A DNA stretch of 64,000 nucleotides, from contig NC_064755.1 in the NCBI RefSeq assembly GCF_011397635.1, positions 20,815,282-20,879,281 on the forward strand, given 5' to 3'. A model generated the notes under the pieces. That model saw nothing but the letters and a program-made list of their open reading frames with translations, ran no database searches and had not been told where the DNA came from. Positions 38,201 to 48,720 of this stretch are shown here, in pieces. How positions within the stretch are numbered: the stretch's first letter is position 1; each line of letters begins with the position of its first letter. A program made the position numbers and the translations under genes. Source of the stretch: Epinephelus fuscoguttatus (taxonomy: Eukaryota; Chordata; Actinopteri; Perciformes; Serranidae).

Positions 38201-39283
38201 GACAGAAAGCTCAGATAAAGTCAGGATATGTTTTTAGGAGAGACTTAAACGAAGCCAGTGACTCAGACAGCCTTATATCCTCAGTCAGGTCATTCCAGAG
38301 CCTTGAGGCCCTGGTTGCAAAAGCTCTGTCCCCTTTGGTCCTCAGCCTGGACTCTGGGACAAGCAGAAGACCTCTGCCCGAGGATCTCAAACTATGCAGA
38401 GGTAACAGGTCTGAAATGTAATCTGGAGCCATGAAGAGCCTTAAATTAATTAATTAATAAGATTTTAAAGTCAATCCTAAAACAAACAGGAAGCCACTGT
38501 AAGGAGGCTAAAACTGGTGTGATGTGGTCGTGCTTCGTGGGTGCTTTGGTTAAAAGCCTTGCAGCATCTGAAAAATTCAACAGCAATGTTTCTTTCCAAA
38601 AATCATGACCCAGCTACTTAGGGTAATCCACAGACCTTGCTGTGAACAGTTTCATGAAGGGAACTATTTTCTTTCTACCGAACTGCACCCACCAACTGCA
38701 TCACCGCGCAGAAGGAAGCGTGCATCTACTCATGGACTAGAGACTCATGACAGCACAAGATGTAAACATTAATGGTGTCCTTTCGGCTGAGCTGTAACGT
38801 TAGCTAGCTCAGTGGTGCTAGGTGAGCTATCTGTAGATGCATTACTTCCACTCCAATCTGGGGATTTGTACCTGGGATTCCTGTGTTTTGTTGCATGTAT
38901 GTTCAAATGTGCGTATATGTGGGTATTTGTGTATACGTATGTGCATGTACTTACTAATAATAATGGTAAACGTGTTTTTTTTCTGTTTGTTAATTGCTGA
39001 TCTTGACATTACAGTGTGACCTCCTGCTCTAATTCATCTTCTCATATCATACATTTTAAAAAAATCAAGTAAAGGTTACTGTAATATGTCCGCACCTTAT
39101 GGGTAAACCGTCCTGTCCGCTCACACTCATCTGACTGAGGTCCTGGGCCAAAGCAGAGTCTGTCTGCTTCCTTCGCTGCTTTCCATACGGACCCGACCCA
39201 GAGTCCTCCTGGGTCTCTGCGGGGTCGCTGTGCCTGGTCTGAGAGCTGGAGCTACGGGTCATCCTGGACCTGGACCTGTTCAT
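35265..39283 (-). CDS. sirt3-like: Class I sirtuin, SIRT3-like NAD-dependent protein deacetylase
   Basis: Sirtuins remove acyl groups from lysines using NAD+. Coding exons in order: 39283-39096, 37682-37464, 37280-37048, 36806-36706, 36602-36441, 36341-36129, 35465-35265 (TGA), all GT-AG and in phase, giving 438 residues. NAD-binding [14 protein letters not shown] is at 123-136, QNID at 206-209, catalytic His226 in VEAHG, and zinc cysteines are 234/237 and 258/261. [10 protein letters not shown] is at 265-274, GTSL at 297-300 and the NRH motif at 322-324; every key residue is present. The core ([35 protein letters not shown]) resembles SIRT3 more than SIRT2. The N-terminus is Arg/Ser-rich with no acidic residue in the first 19 and no clear hydrophobic helix; the last 66 residues are Ser-rich and partly acidic. 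The start is the first in-frame ATG of the exon. Mitochondrial versus nucleo-cytoplasmic location is unresolved. It faces ric8b tail to tail. Confidence 0.94.
37836..38828. mobile_element. MITE family B, copy 1, split by a LINE
   Basis: Segments 37836-37950 and about 38570-38828 match, in order, the uninterrupted copy at 46944-47648: first TTTTGGTGYGAGCTGCAGAG and AATATAACAGAACTAGATGG, then CAGCAATGTYTCTTTCCA, GCGCAGAAGGAAGYGTGCAT and AGCTGTAACGTTAGCT. Its outer ends are lost. It lies in the sirtuin intron between the exons at 39096 and 37682. Confidence 0.8.
37951..38569 (-). mobile_element. L2-like LINE fragment (reverse transcriptase C-terminus and 3' tail)
   Basis: On the minus strand, 38432-38211 encodes a LINE ORF2 C-terminal block: [17 protein letters not shown], then [17 protein letters not shown] and SFKSLLKTY, typical of teleost L2-type elements. 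Upstream, in a shifted frame, the LQWLPV...RIDFKIL block is recognisable, so the copy is frameshifted near 38440. It ends with GTACAGCACTTTGTAGC and an (ATT)n tail at about 37960-38009. It is 5'-truncated, dead, and inserted into the MITE. Confidence 0.8.
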
Positions 39284-39719
39284 TCCCACACCTGCTGACA
39301 GCAGGAATAAAAAAAAATCATTCAGCCTAAATTAAACATCAATCACTGTAAAACAGGTTTCCTTTCCTCTGAGCTATCATCACAAAGTGAGACTGTTTCC
39401 AAATGACATTTAAATGTCAGACATGAAAACATGTTTTTGTTGTGCAAAATAGAAAATATTTTAATTTCCCTTTTTTTAAAAAAAAAAAAAAACTGCATTA
39501 ATTATATACCGACTTGTTTTCAGTGATTTGCTCTGCCTCTGTCCCATATTTAAAAAGCTGTTACACTGAAATCATCCTTTTCTCTTCGCTCCCTTTGCAC
39601 ATAGACAGGCCGCAATGTTTTAAAACTGTCAACTGTTGAACAAAAGGTAATGGCTGCAATATATTTAGCACTCCCCCTCTGCTCCTCAGCAGCTATGCTA
39701 ATACAGTCCACAGCTGTGG

Positions 39720-40200
39720 CAGCTTTACTGTTGAGGGAAAGTGGAGGGTAAGGCGGAGGGGTGAGGGGGTGAGAGAGTTAAAAAGAGGGGTGGCAGAGGT
39801 GAAAGGGAACCGTAGATTGACTGTGTGTCAACAAACCCAGCTGGGAGAGAAAAGAGGATGCCCCCTAACGGCCCCCTCAAACTGAGGAAAAGGGAGAGAA
39901 GGGGGGGGTCCAGAGATAAATGATACGGAGGCGGGATTCAATAAAGAGGGAACAGAGGAGTAGGAGAAGAAGAGGAGGAGGGGGGGCTTCTTTTCCAAAG
40001 CTATTCTAGGCCTTCAAACAACTTCCATGAGGAATGAGTGTGAGTGATCAGAGAGAGGCAGAGGACAAGGAAACAAAGAGCTACAACCCATAAAACATGA
40101 CTGCTTCAGAGGGCAGCAGGGAGATAAGACCAGCTTTTCTCCAGCAGCACCTTATCGCCCTCCGGAGGGGACGGGAGAGGAGAGGGGTCACTGAAGGCTT
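39720..40200. repeat. Purine-rich (GGAG/GAGG) low-complexity block
   Basis: The plus strand is dominated by runs such as GAGGGGTGAGGGGGTGAGAG, GGGAGAGAAGGGGGGG and GAAGAAGAGGAGGAGGGGGGG. The several G-runs are compatible with G-quadruplexes. It is intronic in the sirtuin gene. No coding capacity. Confidence 0.6.
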
Positions 40201-41058
40201 ACGGAGCAGCCAAAAACATAAAAAAAAAAACATAGCAGCCTTTGGGACGATGTCACCTTAAAGCTTTAACATTAACATTCTAAAAAAAAGTATTATTACC
40301 AAGTTAAAACTGATGCAAGCTTCTAACAATGGTAGATGACCCTTTGAACCATCTTAAAAATCTCACATCCTCCAAACTACTTTCATTTTCTGCACTCAAT
40401 CTTCTCTCACTTTGCCTCCTTGAAGGCTGAAGCCCCCACATTACTACTGTTTTCTTCTCCCTGCACATCCTAAAGAACTATTAAAAACAGCGGGAGGGTG
40501 AGGGTCTCAGCTTTTGTCTGGACTCCTCTCAAAAAGACACTGCTGAGTACAGGCAATAAATCACCAGCCCAGTTATTAAGGTCTCACACAGATGGTGCAG
40601 TGTACGTCAACACTAGGGACTGTGGGCGATTAGTTGACTAGTCGATTAATGTTCTACTCTGACTAGTCAGTACCAGAAATACTAGTTGGTTAAATTTATT
40701 ATTAAAACTACTATTATTTTATGTGACTGTGTTCACCCAATGAAAGACTTCTCTTCCTAAAGAATATCATTTTCAGTTCATGTTATTCATTAACTTTTAT
40801 TTAGTGAGTTGTTGTCTTGTTTGTAAGACTATGTGCAGTGTTCATCATGCACAGTGCAAAGTGTAGCACATTTCAGTGGCATTTAAAGTACGATTTTGGT
40901 TACTGAAACGTGATTAACGATTTCAAATGGCACTTTAATGCAGTAATGTTTTGGACAATGTTTAATCTTATTGATTAAATTGCGCAGATTTTTTTCTCTT
41001 TTCTGAGTTTTTTCTTACTTCTACACTACTCCATTAATCAAAGTTTGAACTTTTTTTT

Positions 41059-41519
41059 AACCCTTTGAAACCTGGAGCAACATCAGTGTACTTGTGCTGC
41101 TTTCAGACGCCTTTCACAAGTATTTAAACCTTTGAACTTTGAGCAAATTGGTGCAATTTCTTTCAAAACGTGGGGAAAAGGCAATGAGCAACTTGGTAAG
41201 ACATGTCCCACAAATTGAAAAAATATATATTAAAAATGTATTTTAAAAAACTAGGGGAAAAAAGAAAAAAGTACATCTATAATTACATTTTAAAGTAATT
41301 TATTTATATTTTAATTTTCAAGCACTTTTCTAGGTCCTTTCTGTATTTGTTTGTTTTTAACTTTAGTTTCCTTTGTTTGTTTGTTTTTAATATAAACTAA
41401 TTTTGTTGTTTTTAATTTTCTCGTTTAACCAATTTATGGCTAATTTTTTTGGTCATTTCTTCTTTCGTTCCTATGTTTTTGAACAAATCAAGCAATTTGC
41501 TCAGGTTTCAAAAGGTTAA
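41059..41519. mobile_element. MITE with CCTTTGAAACCTGGAGCAA ends
   Basis: The left end AACCCTTTGAAACCTGGAGCAA pairs with the right end TTGCTCAGGTTTCAAAAGGTT as inverted repeats of about 21 bases; 460 bases, AT-rich interior with GGCAATGAGCAAC. A partial relative is at about 59125-59410. Confidence 0.75.
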
Positions 41520-43680
41520 TCAGAGATTAGTTGTTGGGAACGTCCCTGGTTAAAATGCCTTCTAATCATATCTGGAGAAATTACACTTTAAGAAAAAGTC
41601 ATGCACACAAATGACGTAAAATAAAAAATAAAGTACACAAAGATACATAAAAGAAGTCTAAAGAAACCTAACAATCAGTGTGGCTGCAGAAAACTGTGTT
41701 GTGTCGGCAGCAGGGTTACAAACAGTCAAAACAGGAAAGGACGTTGTTGACAAAATGGAGGACACTTCAGCAACTAAAACAAATTAAAATGATTTAAAGT
41801 TATAATAAAAAAATCATCCTTTGCACAGGTGCACAAAAGTTATTTTTTATGACATCAAACTGCTTTTCAGTGTTTTAAATGCCCACTTTTTATCTGATAG
41901 AGGCCTAATTGTGCCACAAACACCATTATCATTCTTTAATGACAAATAAATCCCTGTATAAATGACAAAAGGCTTAAAAAGGATTACTTGGCCTTTCACA
42001 CTGCTTGTTCTCGCAGCTCTCCCCAGTCAAAAAGCTGAGTGTGTACCAGTACCGGACCACCAGCAGTGTCGCTGCTCATATGAGGGTTACAGTTATCTAA
42101 TTAGGACAGTCCTACAACACAGGGCACACCTCAGTGGTCACCAGTAACCCCCCAGAAAGCCAGGCTAATGGATAATCCCTTTACAGCTCCAGAGGCTGGG
42201 ACCAGAAGACAAACACCAGCGAAGAGCAGTGGGAGGAAAGTTGGTGTTAAAACAACAAAAATGTGACAGCAGATTCTCCTCAACATTTACTGCTCACTGA
42301 GGAACAGGAGCTCCTGTCTGTAATGTTACAATAATGTGGTGTAGGAAAAAGCCCAGAATAAAAAAAATTAAAAATGAGACAAATAGATTAAATAATATAA
42401 TTTCTATTTTGAAAACAACTGTTTTGATACATATTATAACTTTAACAATATATGATTCCTGTTTGTAAACTCTTTTCAGGTTGATATAGTTGACGGGAAT
42501 GACTTTTTTAAAATTAAATTAAACTATTTTTTTTAACTAAACAGTTGCTCTGTAAAATGTCAGAAAACAGTAAAAAAATGCCTATGACAACTTTCCAAAG
42601 GCCAAGGTGATGTCTTGAAAATTTGAAATTACTTGTTTTGTCCAACCCACAATCCAAAACCTGAAGTTATTTAGTTCATAATAAAATAAAACAGGGGAAA
42701 AGCAACAAATTGTCACATTTGAGAAGCTTAAACCAGCAATTTTCAGCATATTTTGCTTTGAAAAACTTCAATAATCATGTCAAACCTCTGAGACCTGACT
42801 TTTTTAAGATAACTGATTAAAAGGACATTCTTGGCTTTTTATTATTTTCCTTATTGTACGCTCTTATGTGTCTACATATTTTAATGTAATGTGCAATTAT
42901 GGGAGGCCAAACTTCTACAAGCATTTTTACTTATTTTATTATTTTTTTTCCCTTTACCTCTACCTCTCTGGATGTGTACTTACAGTATATTATAGCACTT
43001 TTTTCATAGTCATTCTTGAAAATGGAGAGAAATAAATTACGCGTCAATCTAAATGAAACCAAGGCTGAGAGATTATATAAAACTATTTAAAATTACAAAA
43101 TCATTATCTCTGAAAAACCTTGTTTTTCACTGCTTGTATATCCATTTGTATCGACTGTGAGCGTAATAACACTGCATTTCAAAATACAAAATATTTTTTA
43201 AAAAAGAGAAAAACTAAAATAATCATTAAAATTGTTGTTGATAAATTATCTGTCAATTGACTCATCTATTTTTTTTCAACAGGTCTGCTTACTGTGAATT
43301 AAAACAAACTAGAATTTGAACAACAAAGGCAGTATTTTAGAGATTTGTTTCCACTGTGTGGTCCAGTGCTGTGAACTTATAACCCTTTACTAAACTGAAA
43401 TAAACAGTCAACACATCCAAACCCTCTGTCACTGTCAGCAGCAGCAGCAGCCTGAAGCTGTGGACAATCCCGTCTCGAGAGTTAAAACCATGTACCTGCT
43501 GCCTCCAGACTAACACGTCACGTCAGCTATGTCTTAAAGGAGATTTGGTTAAGTTTAATGAGGGGCTTTTCCCCTGCAACCCCGGCGTTTAACCCTCCAC
43601 TTACAGCAGAATTGAGGACAGCTGACTTTGATCTCTGCTGCCCCCCCCCCCCCGACACACGGATGGCAACAGGCAGCCCG

Positions 43681-43694
43681 GTCGCCAAGGAAAC
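43681..43694. promoter_or_regulatory. X-box-like motif GTCGCCAAGGAAAC, second copy
   Basis: Identical to the 14 bases at 32284. It sits in a GC-richer patch (43420-43700) of the sirtuin's long intron that also contains a run of twelve C and CACGTCACGTCAG. It could mark an alternative promoter; this is weak evidence. Confidence 0.25.
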
Positions 43695-44100
43695 CTCTTC
43701 ATTACTTAGTTGGAGAGGCAACAGCTCTATGTCGTCCTTCCCCACCTGCTCACTAATGACATATCACTCTGTGTAGCATCTTTGTTGGACTCTCAATCTG
43801 ACACAAAGCAGCGAGTCCTAATTTGTGTTAGTTTATTGTTTGCTCACACGGAGGCGGAGGAGGGTGGTGGAGAGCTAATGCTGCCCAGTGGGTTGATGGC
43901 TAACTAATGTCTCTTGTCCTGTTACTTCTCGAAGGACTCACCAGCCCCAAATTAAACACCAATCTAACAATAATGGGGTGTGATGTTATTTGTACAACCG
44001 TGTAGATTCTTTGAGAGAACAGGATCTGAAAAACAGACACTGAGCACAGGTCCACTCTCACCCTGACAAAAATGTCAAGCCACAACTCATGATACTAGAA

Positions 44101-44357
44101 AGGGCTGAGTGATGTGGAGATAATCAATCATGTTGATATTTTTGACCAAACCTTGTCACAATATTGTAAGGTTTACTATTGGTTTTTGATAAATAATCAT
44201 CAGCAATGTGGATGTAATGACTAAGTGGGTAAAAGCAAATATTAGAACAGTCTGATAAGTTCAGAAAAATAATTCACTTTACTGTGATGCAGCCTTGAAA
44301 ACCAGGAGATGAAAATACTTAAGATATATCTAAATAATATATTGTCCTCCTGCCCTA
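44101..44357. mobile_element. MITE related to 7694-7884
   Basis: Begins AGGGCTGAGTGATGTGGAGA and ends with TGCCCTAAAC after ATATATCTAAATAATATATTG. Interior words (CACTTTACTGTGATGCAG) resemble the copy in the RFX4 intron. Non-coding. Confidence 0.55.
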
Positions 44358-44545
44358 AACCTACACATAGAGACATACAACAGAACAAGAAACAGAAAAC
44401 AAAAAATATATGCTGCCCAGTTAATTAAAGATATTCAGGGCTGCATCACACCACTATTTTTTAAATAAATTAAGTAACTGTTTAGTCTAGAAAATGTCAA
44501 ATGTTGACTGTTTTGTAAAACACACTGATATTTATTGATATTTAT

Positions 44546-44630
<85 letters not shown>

Positions 44631-44637
44631 TATATAT
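44546..44637. repeat. Long (TA)n microsatellite
   Basis: About 90 bases of TA alternation with a short CACACA interruption. It is self-complementary and may be an assembly-sensitive or polymorphic site. Confidence 0.95.
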
Positions 44638-45039
44638 TGCAATCGTATAAAGCAAGGATGCTCAACTTGCTTTGCATGGGGGCCAGTTATTAAATAAACA
44701 ATAATTAATATATGAATAATATAGCTACCTCTGTCGGGGGATCGGGGGGATCCTCCCCTGGTACTTTATTCTTTTAAATAAACAAGCTGCATGTTGATGC
44801 TTTTTAAAAATGCACTCTGGCACCCCATTTACAATAAAAGAACAAAAAAAAAATCTGTGAATCAGTTCATTTTTGTTGAGAATTAAAAAATGGTCAGCGG
44901 GCCACCCAGCACCCAAGGGCCACATTTGGCCTGTGGGCCACAAGTTCAGTATCACGGGCATAAGGCAAGCAAAATTCACAAATCCTCTCATTTGAGAAGC
45001 TGAAACCAGCAAATGTTTTGGTCTTTTTTGTTTGAGAAA

Positions 45040-45480
45040 TGCCTTTAAAACTAAAGTTGGTAACTTGTATGAAAATAATCTTCTGTCATATTTGCTGACA
45101 CTGTCACTATATTCACACAGTCGTACATGTGAAAAACATCATGTTCCTCTTCCTCCTCCTTATAGTGATTCTGATAGCATTTGCTGGTAATCAGTGACTC
45201 ATGAACTGCAGTCAAAATAGGCATATGAATCAAGATTCTGTTGCTGCATTGCCTATCTCTATAAATGTTTTCAGAAACATATTTAAGTGTACCGCTCCGG
45301 CCTGGTGGCAGCACTTGGTTTTTGCTCTACTGTTTTCAACATGGCGGCCAGGTCACGGATTGCTTTCTCAAAGATTATAATTCTCCTTTAGTTCTGTGTG
45401 AAAACAGTGACACTTTCAACAACTGTGACAAAAACATTTTTTTATAAAAGTTACAAAATACAGCTTTATCACAACAAACT
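45040..45480. repeat. Probable MITE with AAGTTGGTAACTTGTAT / ATAAAAGTTAC ends
   Basis: The left edge (about 45052) AAGTTGGTAACTTGTATGAAA and the right edge TTTTTATAAAAGTTACAAAAT are a weak inverted pair around non-coding DNA. The interior includes ACCGCTCCGGCCTGG and ATGGCGGCCAGG. The class is uncertain. Confidence 0.4.
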
Positions 45481-45604
45481 GGTTACCAAAATTGTTTCCT
45501 GAAGATGGGTTTTAGCCGTTGATCGAATGATTAATCGACTAATCAAAGAGTTATACTTAAAGAATGGGCCTTTAGAAAGCACAATAGTTTTAACCTTTTT
45601 AAAT

Positions 45605-45715
45605 ATAAAATGGGGTCACAGGGGGGCTGGAGCCTATCCCAGCTGACATTTGGGGAGAGGCAGGGTACACCCTGGACAGGTCGCCAGACTATCACAGGGC
45701 TCATGGAAAATGAAT
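45605..45715. repeat. Common fish repeat, GGCTGGAGCCTATCCCAGCTG type
   Basis: The words GGCTGGAGCCTATCCCAGCT, GGCAGGGTACACCCTGGACA and GGTCGCCAGACTATCACAGG, followed by an (AATG)n tail, form the well-known dispersed teleost repeat often found at LINE 3' ends. A related short tail is at 51243-51330 (TACAGGATTAAAGGGTATAG then GGATGGATAG). Confidence 0.6.
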
Positions 45716-46943
45716 GAATGAATGAATAATTGAACATAAAAAGGGCCATTACCTAGCCTGTTAGCAAGGCATGTCATTGAGGACACATCAGTGTGTCTAA
45801 CTGTGTGTGACCTAATTCAGATTTTTAGAAAAACAAGAACAATCACTTTTGGTTGTGCAGAGCTGCAAGAATTACTTGCAGTCAGTCTCAGATCTCACAG
45901 AGGAGTTACTAACAGTGAGGCTACACTGGCACCTGCTGGGACCAAAATCTCATTACACACAAGGTATCTACAGGTGTCAGGCACACTTTTTAAGACCTTT
46001 ACGAGATAATTTTTAACCGAAATTAAGACAGATTTTTGGACAAATCATCTTTTTCTTATTCAAATATTGCAGGTAAGTATAAAGGTAAGTAGCATATATG
46101 TGTTCCTGTGCAGAGGCAGGTTTTATGTAGGAATATGGTTATTATTAGAGTAAGTTTGGTCAAGTTTGTGCAACTATAAAATAAAAAGCCAGTATTAGGG
46201 TCAGTGGTTTGAAGATTTGTATCTGTATTTGTAAATGTGAACTTTCATACAAAACAGCTTGACTCATTTTGACAAAAATAAATTAAAAGATGGATAAATT
46301 ACATTAAATATATAATGTTTGTGTCAATTCAGACCTTACAAATTCGAATTAAAGAAAATGTAATAACTTTTAAGGCCTATAATTTATAAAACTGAATTTG
46401 ATACATTTTTAGACTTCAAAGGACCTGCACACAGGCCATGCACATGAAAACTATCAACCCATACACTGTGCTAACTGTAACAGACTAACATATGATGGAG
46501 CCATTCATTATGTAATCTGTTATAAATCAGTTTACCGAAGTGCAAGTAGATTCATTCATGGGCAGATCAAAAGAAAGTTAATTAGAAATCTTACAACTGA
46601 GTAGAATTTTTGTTTTCTCTTTCTCATTTGTAAATGATTATAAAATGACTAGCATTATGTTGTTTTAGATGCAGATTAAACTGAGTAATAAGTCTTGTGA
46701 TGGACCTCATAGTTTGTTTTTTTAACATCACATACAGCGGTATCGTACATTTTATACATATTCATAAGACTGAATAAGTCACTGAATTAGGAGAACCATC
46801 TGCATCTGGGACATTTACTGAGTACAAACATTACTGGATCTGGTTATACTAAAGATCCCCTCCAGACATGTTTTACAATCCAGAATCTATGAAAATACAA
46901 GATGTCTCCACTCCACTCTCAGTGTATTTGACCTAGAGCCTTT

Positions 46944-47648
46944 GAAAGGACAGTTCACCCCAAAATAAAAGTACATATTTTCCTCTTACCTGTGGTGCTG
47001 TTTATCAATCTAGATTGTTTTGGTGTGAGCTGCAGAGTGTCGGAGATATCAGCCATAGAGATATCTGCTTTCTCTACAATATAACAGAACTAGATGGCAC
47101 TTGGCTGGTGGTGCTCAGAGTGCCAAAACTATACATCTGAACTCAAAACTCAGCAGCAATGTCTCTTTCCAGCAAACATGACCCGGTTACACAAGATAGT
47201 CCACAGACTTTGTTGTGACCAGTTTCATGTAGGAACTATTTTATTTCTACTGAACTACACCCACTAACTGAAGAATTGCGCAGAAGGAAGTGTGCATCTA
47301 GTGCAAGACGAAAACATTAATGGCGTCCTCCTCGGCTCAGCTGTAACGTTAGCTGGCTCAGTGGTGCTGGGTGAGCTTCCCTCTGCACGGTGATACAGTT
47401 GCTGGGAGTTATTTAGTAGAGAGGAAACAGTTCCTCCATGAAACTGCTCACAACAAGGTCTGTGGATTATCTTACATAACCAAGTCCTGAGTTTTGGAAA
47501 ATGACATTCCTGTTGATTTTTCAAATGTATTGTTTCGGTGCTTTGAGCACCACAAGCCGAGGTCCACATAGTTCCATTATATTTGAGTGGTTTTGCACAG
47601 GTAAGAGGAGAATGTGTATATTTGATTTTGGGGTGAACTGTTGCTTTA
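46944..47648. mobile_element. MITE family B, copy 2 (intact ends)
   Basis: The left end AAAGGACAGTTCACCCCAAAAT and the right end ATTTTGGGGTGAACTGTTGCTTT form inverted repeats that continue imperfectly for about 45 bases (up to CTCTTACCTG / CAGGTAAGAG). About 705 bases, no coding frame. It serves as the reference for the split copy at 37836-38828. Confidence 0.8.
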
Positions 47649-48364
47649 AGTATCCACATCACACTTGTTTAAGTTGCATATTGAACAATGACTGGCTGTC
47701 AAACTAGTTGTGATGTCACAAATCCTGCTCTTACTATACCTACACCTCTTAAACAAGGATTTCAGGTGAGTACAAACAAACTTTCACACTTCAGTAGCTA
47801 AATGTGAAACAGTCCTCTAGTGTCAAACTAATCAGGCAATCGTTTTGTCAATAAAAAGTCAGAAAATGATTTAAAATGTCAATCAGTGTTTCACAAAGCA
47901 AACATACCCTGTGTAATTCCCCAGAGACAAAGGTGACTTCTTCATATGGTAGATTTTGTCCAACCAGCAGTCCAAAAATCAAAACTATTCCATTGAGTAT
48001 TATGTATGACAAGGAAAAGCATTAAATTCTCACATTTAAGAAGCATCAACCAGCATATACTTGGCTTTTTGCTTAAATAAATTACTAAAACAATTATTTG
48101 ACTATTAAAATAGTTGCTATCCATTTTCTGTCTATCAACGAATCGATTAAATGACTTATCACTGCAGCTGTATTACACAAACCCCTCTGCAGTGAGGCAC
48201 AAACCCCCAGGTGACACAACAAGAACAACATATATTTGACTGGAGGGGGGCTCTGCAGGAATCACTGCCATTGTTATTAAACGGTGGAGCTCCACATCCC
48301 CAGACCTCTAATCATAATAATAATAACAACACATTAACGTTATATTAATATTGCTATTAGCTAC

Positions 48365-48560
48365 CTGTCTCTCTAGACGGCGGAACTTTTGAATGCTGAC
48401 CAGACGGCGACGACACACTGCAGACTCTGTTGGGCCACTCGGTTTGTTTCACATCCAAAAGGAAACCAAACGTCTTAATCTCTAAACTCTTATAATCTAC
48501 GAGCCTCTGCAGTCAGGAAACATCTGCTCCAGTCGCAGTAACAGTGTCTCCTCTTCTCAG
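48365..48560 (-). other. sirt3-like: Proposed 5'UTR exon 1 of the sirtuin gene
   Basis: On the minus strand a GC-richer block ends in a good donor (GAGACAG|GTAGCT) at 48365. Spliced to the coding exon at 39294/39291 it would place the ATG about 10 bases downstream. The exon is open in the sirtuin frame for about 50 codons but has no in-frame ATG. The 5' limit and the exon itself are inferred. Confidence 0.45.
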
Positions 48561-48720
48561 ACACATGCACTTTATCTACATGCAGCCTGGAGGGGTGAGA
48601 TTTAGGGAAAGAGACGTCACTCTGCCGCTGTTTCCGGGTACTAAATAAGTCATTACGAATACAGGCGGGAAACAAGAGCTGGAGTCACGTGGTGCTCTGT
48701 TTCCGCTTTCCAATACCCAC
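48560..48720 (-). promoter_or_regulatory. sirt3-like: Candidate sirtuin promoter (CRE and ETS-like sites)
   Basis: Directly upstream of the proposed exon 1 lie a CRE-like GACGTCAC (near 48613), two TTTCCG ETS-like cores (near 48631 and 48701) and CACGTGGTG, with no TATA box: the form of a housekeeping promoter. Confidence 0.4.

Larger units (their letters stand above)
39284..48364 (-). other. sirt3-like: Long first intron of the sirtuin gene (inferred)
   Basis: The coding exon at 39283 is preceded by a good acceptor (minus strand TTATTCCTGCTGTCAG, ending at about 39295), so an upstream non-coding exon is required. The 9 kb between it and the proposed exon 1 contains MITEs, a long TA tract and a purine-rich block, and no other convincing gene. 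An alternative first exon near 43500, with donor GCAGCAG|GTACAT, cannot be excluded. Confidence 0.5.

Noticed and set aside
38211-38432. 73-residue minus-strand frame as a host gene
   Set aside because: It is the C-terminal end of a truncated, frameshifted LINE ORF2.
44435-44677. Minus-strand frame with long IYIYIY run
   Set aside because: A translation of the (TA)n microsatellite.
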